Of a stretch of DNA of 64,000 bases, positions 62,594-64,000 are shown piece by piece. The translations under genes were made by a program, and so were the position numbers. Every line of letters begins with the position of its first letter. Position 1 is the first letter of the stretch. Under the pieces are notes generated by a model, which was not told the DNA's origin, did not search any database, and saw nothing but the letters and a program-made list of their open reading frames with translations. Source of the stretch: Amycolatopsis rubida (GTDB taxonomy: Bacteria > Actinomycetota > Actinomycetes > Mycobacteriales > Pseudonocardiaceae); contig NZ_FOWC01000002.1 of NCBI RefSeq assembly GCF_900115345.1, positions 558,001-622,000 on the forward strand, in the 5' to 3' direction.

Positions 62594-64000
62594 TCACTTC
62601 TTCGGGGCGGGCTTGTTGACCTTGACGGTCTCCTGCCCGACCTTCTCGGCGGCCATCGCGTCGGCGTTCGACTCGAGCGGCTTGCCCTCGGAGGTGGTGA
62701 ACTCCTTCTTGAACTCGTTCACCGCCGCGATCAGCGCGTCGCGGGTGTCGTCCTCGAACTTGCCGGTGTCGCGGATCGCGCCCAGCACCTCGGCGTGCTT
62801 GCGCCGCGCCGAGTCGAGGAACTCGAGGTTGAAGCGGCGCACGTCCTCGGTCGGGACCGAGTCGAAGTAGCCGTTCGTGCCCAGGTACACCGTGGCGACC
62901 TGCTCCTCGACCGGAACCGGCGAGTACTGCGGCTGCTTGAGCACCTCATACAGCCGGGCACCGCGCTCCAGCTGCGCCTTCGACGCGTCGTCCAGGTCCG
63001 AGGCGAAGGCGGCGAACGCCTCCAGCTCCCGGTACTGGGACAGGTCGATGCGCAGCGAGCCCGCGACGTTCTTCATCGCCTTGACCTGCGCGGCACCACC
63101 CACGCGGGAGACCGAGATACCCACGTCGATAGCCGGGCGCTGACCGGCGTTGAAGAGGTCCGACTGGAAGAAGCACTGGCCGTCGGTGATCGAAATGACG
63201 TTCGTCGGGATGTAGGCCGACACGTCGTTGGCCTTGGTCTCGATGATCGGCAGACCGGTCAGCGAGCCAGCGCCCAGCTCGTCCGAGAGCTTCGCGCAGC
63301 GCTCAAGGAGACGGGAGTGCAAGTAGAAGACGTCGCCGGGGAACGCCTCGCGGCCCGGCGGACGGCGCAGCAGCAGCGAGATCGCGCGGTAGGCGTCGGC
63401 CTGCTTGGTCAGGTCGTCGAACACGATCAGGACGTGCTTGCCCTCGTACATCCAGTGCTGGCCGATGGCCGAGCCGGTGTAGGGGGCGATCCACTTGAAG
63501 CCCGCCGAGTCCGACGCCGGGGCGGCGACGATGGTGGTGTACTCCATCGCGCCCGCGTCCTCGAGCGCCGACTTCACCGAGGCGATCGTGGAGCCCTTCT
63601 GGCCGACCGCGACGTAGATGCAGCGAACCTGCTTCTTCGGGTCGCCGGTCTCCCAGTTGGCCTTCTGGTTGATGATCGTGTCCACCGCGACCGCGGTCTT
63701 GCCGGTCTTGCGGTCGCCGATGATCAGCTGGCGCTGGCCGCGGCCGATCGGGGTCATCGCGTCGATCGCGGTGATGCCCGTCTGCAGCGGCTCGGCCACC
63801 GGCTGGCGCTCGACCACCGAGGCGGCCTTGAGCTCCAGCGCGCGGCGGCCGGTGGTCTCGATCTCGCCGAGGCCGTCGATGGCCTGGCCGAGCGGGTTGA
63901 CGACCCGGCCGAGGTAGCCGTCGCCGACCGGCACCGAGAGGACCTGGCCGGTCCGCTTGACCTGCTGGCCTTCTTCGATGCTCTCGAAGTCGCCGAGGAT
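62594..64000 (-). CDS. atpA: ATP synthase alpha subunit (5' end beyond window)
   Basis: About 468 residues are visible from [11 protein letters not shown] at the window edge; roughly 80 N-terminal residues are missing. Walker [14 protein letters not shown], and the arginine-finger region [17 protein letters not shown]. The C-terminus ends VNKPAPKK. Order alpha-gamma-beta-epsilon is standard. Confidence 0.97.
   Translation of the reverse strand: MLGDFESIEEGQQVKRTGQVLSVPVGDGYLGRVVNPLGQAIDGLGEIETTGRRALELKAASVVERQPVAEPLQTGITAIDAMTPIGRGQRQLIIGDRKTGKTAVAVDTIINQKANWETGDPKKQVRCIYVAVGQKGSTIASVKSALEDAGAMEYTTIVAAPASDSAGFKWIAPYTGSAIGQHWMYEGKHVLIVFDDLTKQADAYRAISLLLRRPPGREAFPGDVFYLHSRLLERCAKLSDELGAGSLTGLPIIETKANDVSAYIPTNVISITDGQCFFQSDLFNAGQRPAIDVGISVSRVGGAAQVKAMKNVAGSLRIDLSQYRELEAFAAFASDLDDASKAQLERGARLYEVLKQPQYSPVPVEEQVATVYLGTNGYFDSVPTEDVRRFNLEFLDSARRKHAEVLGAIRDTGKFEDDTRDALIAAVNEFKKEFTTSEGKPLESNADAMAAEKVGQETVKVNKPAPKK

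Overview
The window is very GC-rich, has strong third-position GC bias, and reads as chromosome of a filamentous actinomycete. Mycobacterial/actinomycete-type MurA (Asp in place of the catalytic Cys), NucS, a DUF2550 gene beside atpC, a MeaA-type mutase and a StrR-type activator together suggest Pseudonocardiaceae, most likely Amycolatopsis; this is inferred from gene content only.

Layout. 1-644: 19-bp tandem repeats and two hairpins behind ctaD. 645-6383: ctaD, small housekeeping-type enzymes, a 670-bp non-coding repetitive patch and an intact CysK-fold enzyme. 6473-9738: divergent siderophore-type binding protein and two FecCD permeases around a good iron box. 9759-29123: a biosynthetic cluster. 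Its core is one tightly overlapping operon on the minus strand: DegT-family aminotransferase, StrR-like activator, free ACP, EntE-like aryl-acid AMP ligase, type II thioesterase, NikD-like picolinate-forming oxidase, one KS-AT-carrier module, a CysK-like protein that has lost its PLP lysine, and CysE. An AraC regulator, a Bcr/CflA exporter, a P450 and an AsnB amidotransferase form a second minus-strand run. Best reading: lysine is converted to picolinate, activated, loaded on the ACP and extended once with malonyl-CoA, then tailored. With the neighbouring uptake genes this suggests a pyridine-type metallophore, but the product is unknown.

29170-40615: phosphodiesterase, FmdB, trans-sulfuration enzyme with Lrp, a duplicated 3-hydroxyacyl-CoA dehydrogenase, the PTS-linked dihydroxyacetone kinase operon dhaKLM, a lipoprotein, and an SSS symporter. 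41376-45533: a compact graspetide/imiditide-type RiPP locus (XRE regulator, precursor, ATP-grasp ligase, PIMT-like methyltransferase). 45719-59709: NucS, Nudix, enoyl-CoA hydratase, GlxA regulator, isochorismatase, MeaA, a frameshifted membrane gene, LysE, a TetR-controlled three-gene set, MurA, cobalamin adenosyltransferase and a hydrolase. 59737-64000: ATP synthase epsilon, beta, gamma and the 3' part of alpha.

Two dispersed palindrome families stand out: hairpins opening with GTGAGTG, whose TGA is often the stop codon of the gene they end, and a GTGAGGGGAACCCT family. A 13-bp palindrome, GTCCA(C/T)(A/T)(A/G)TGGAC, also recurs inside and between genes.
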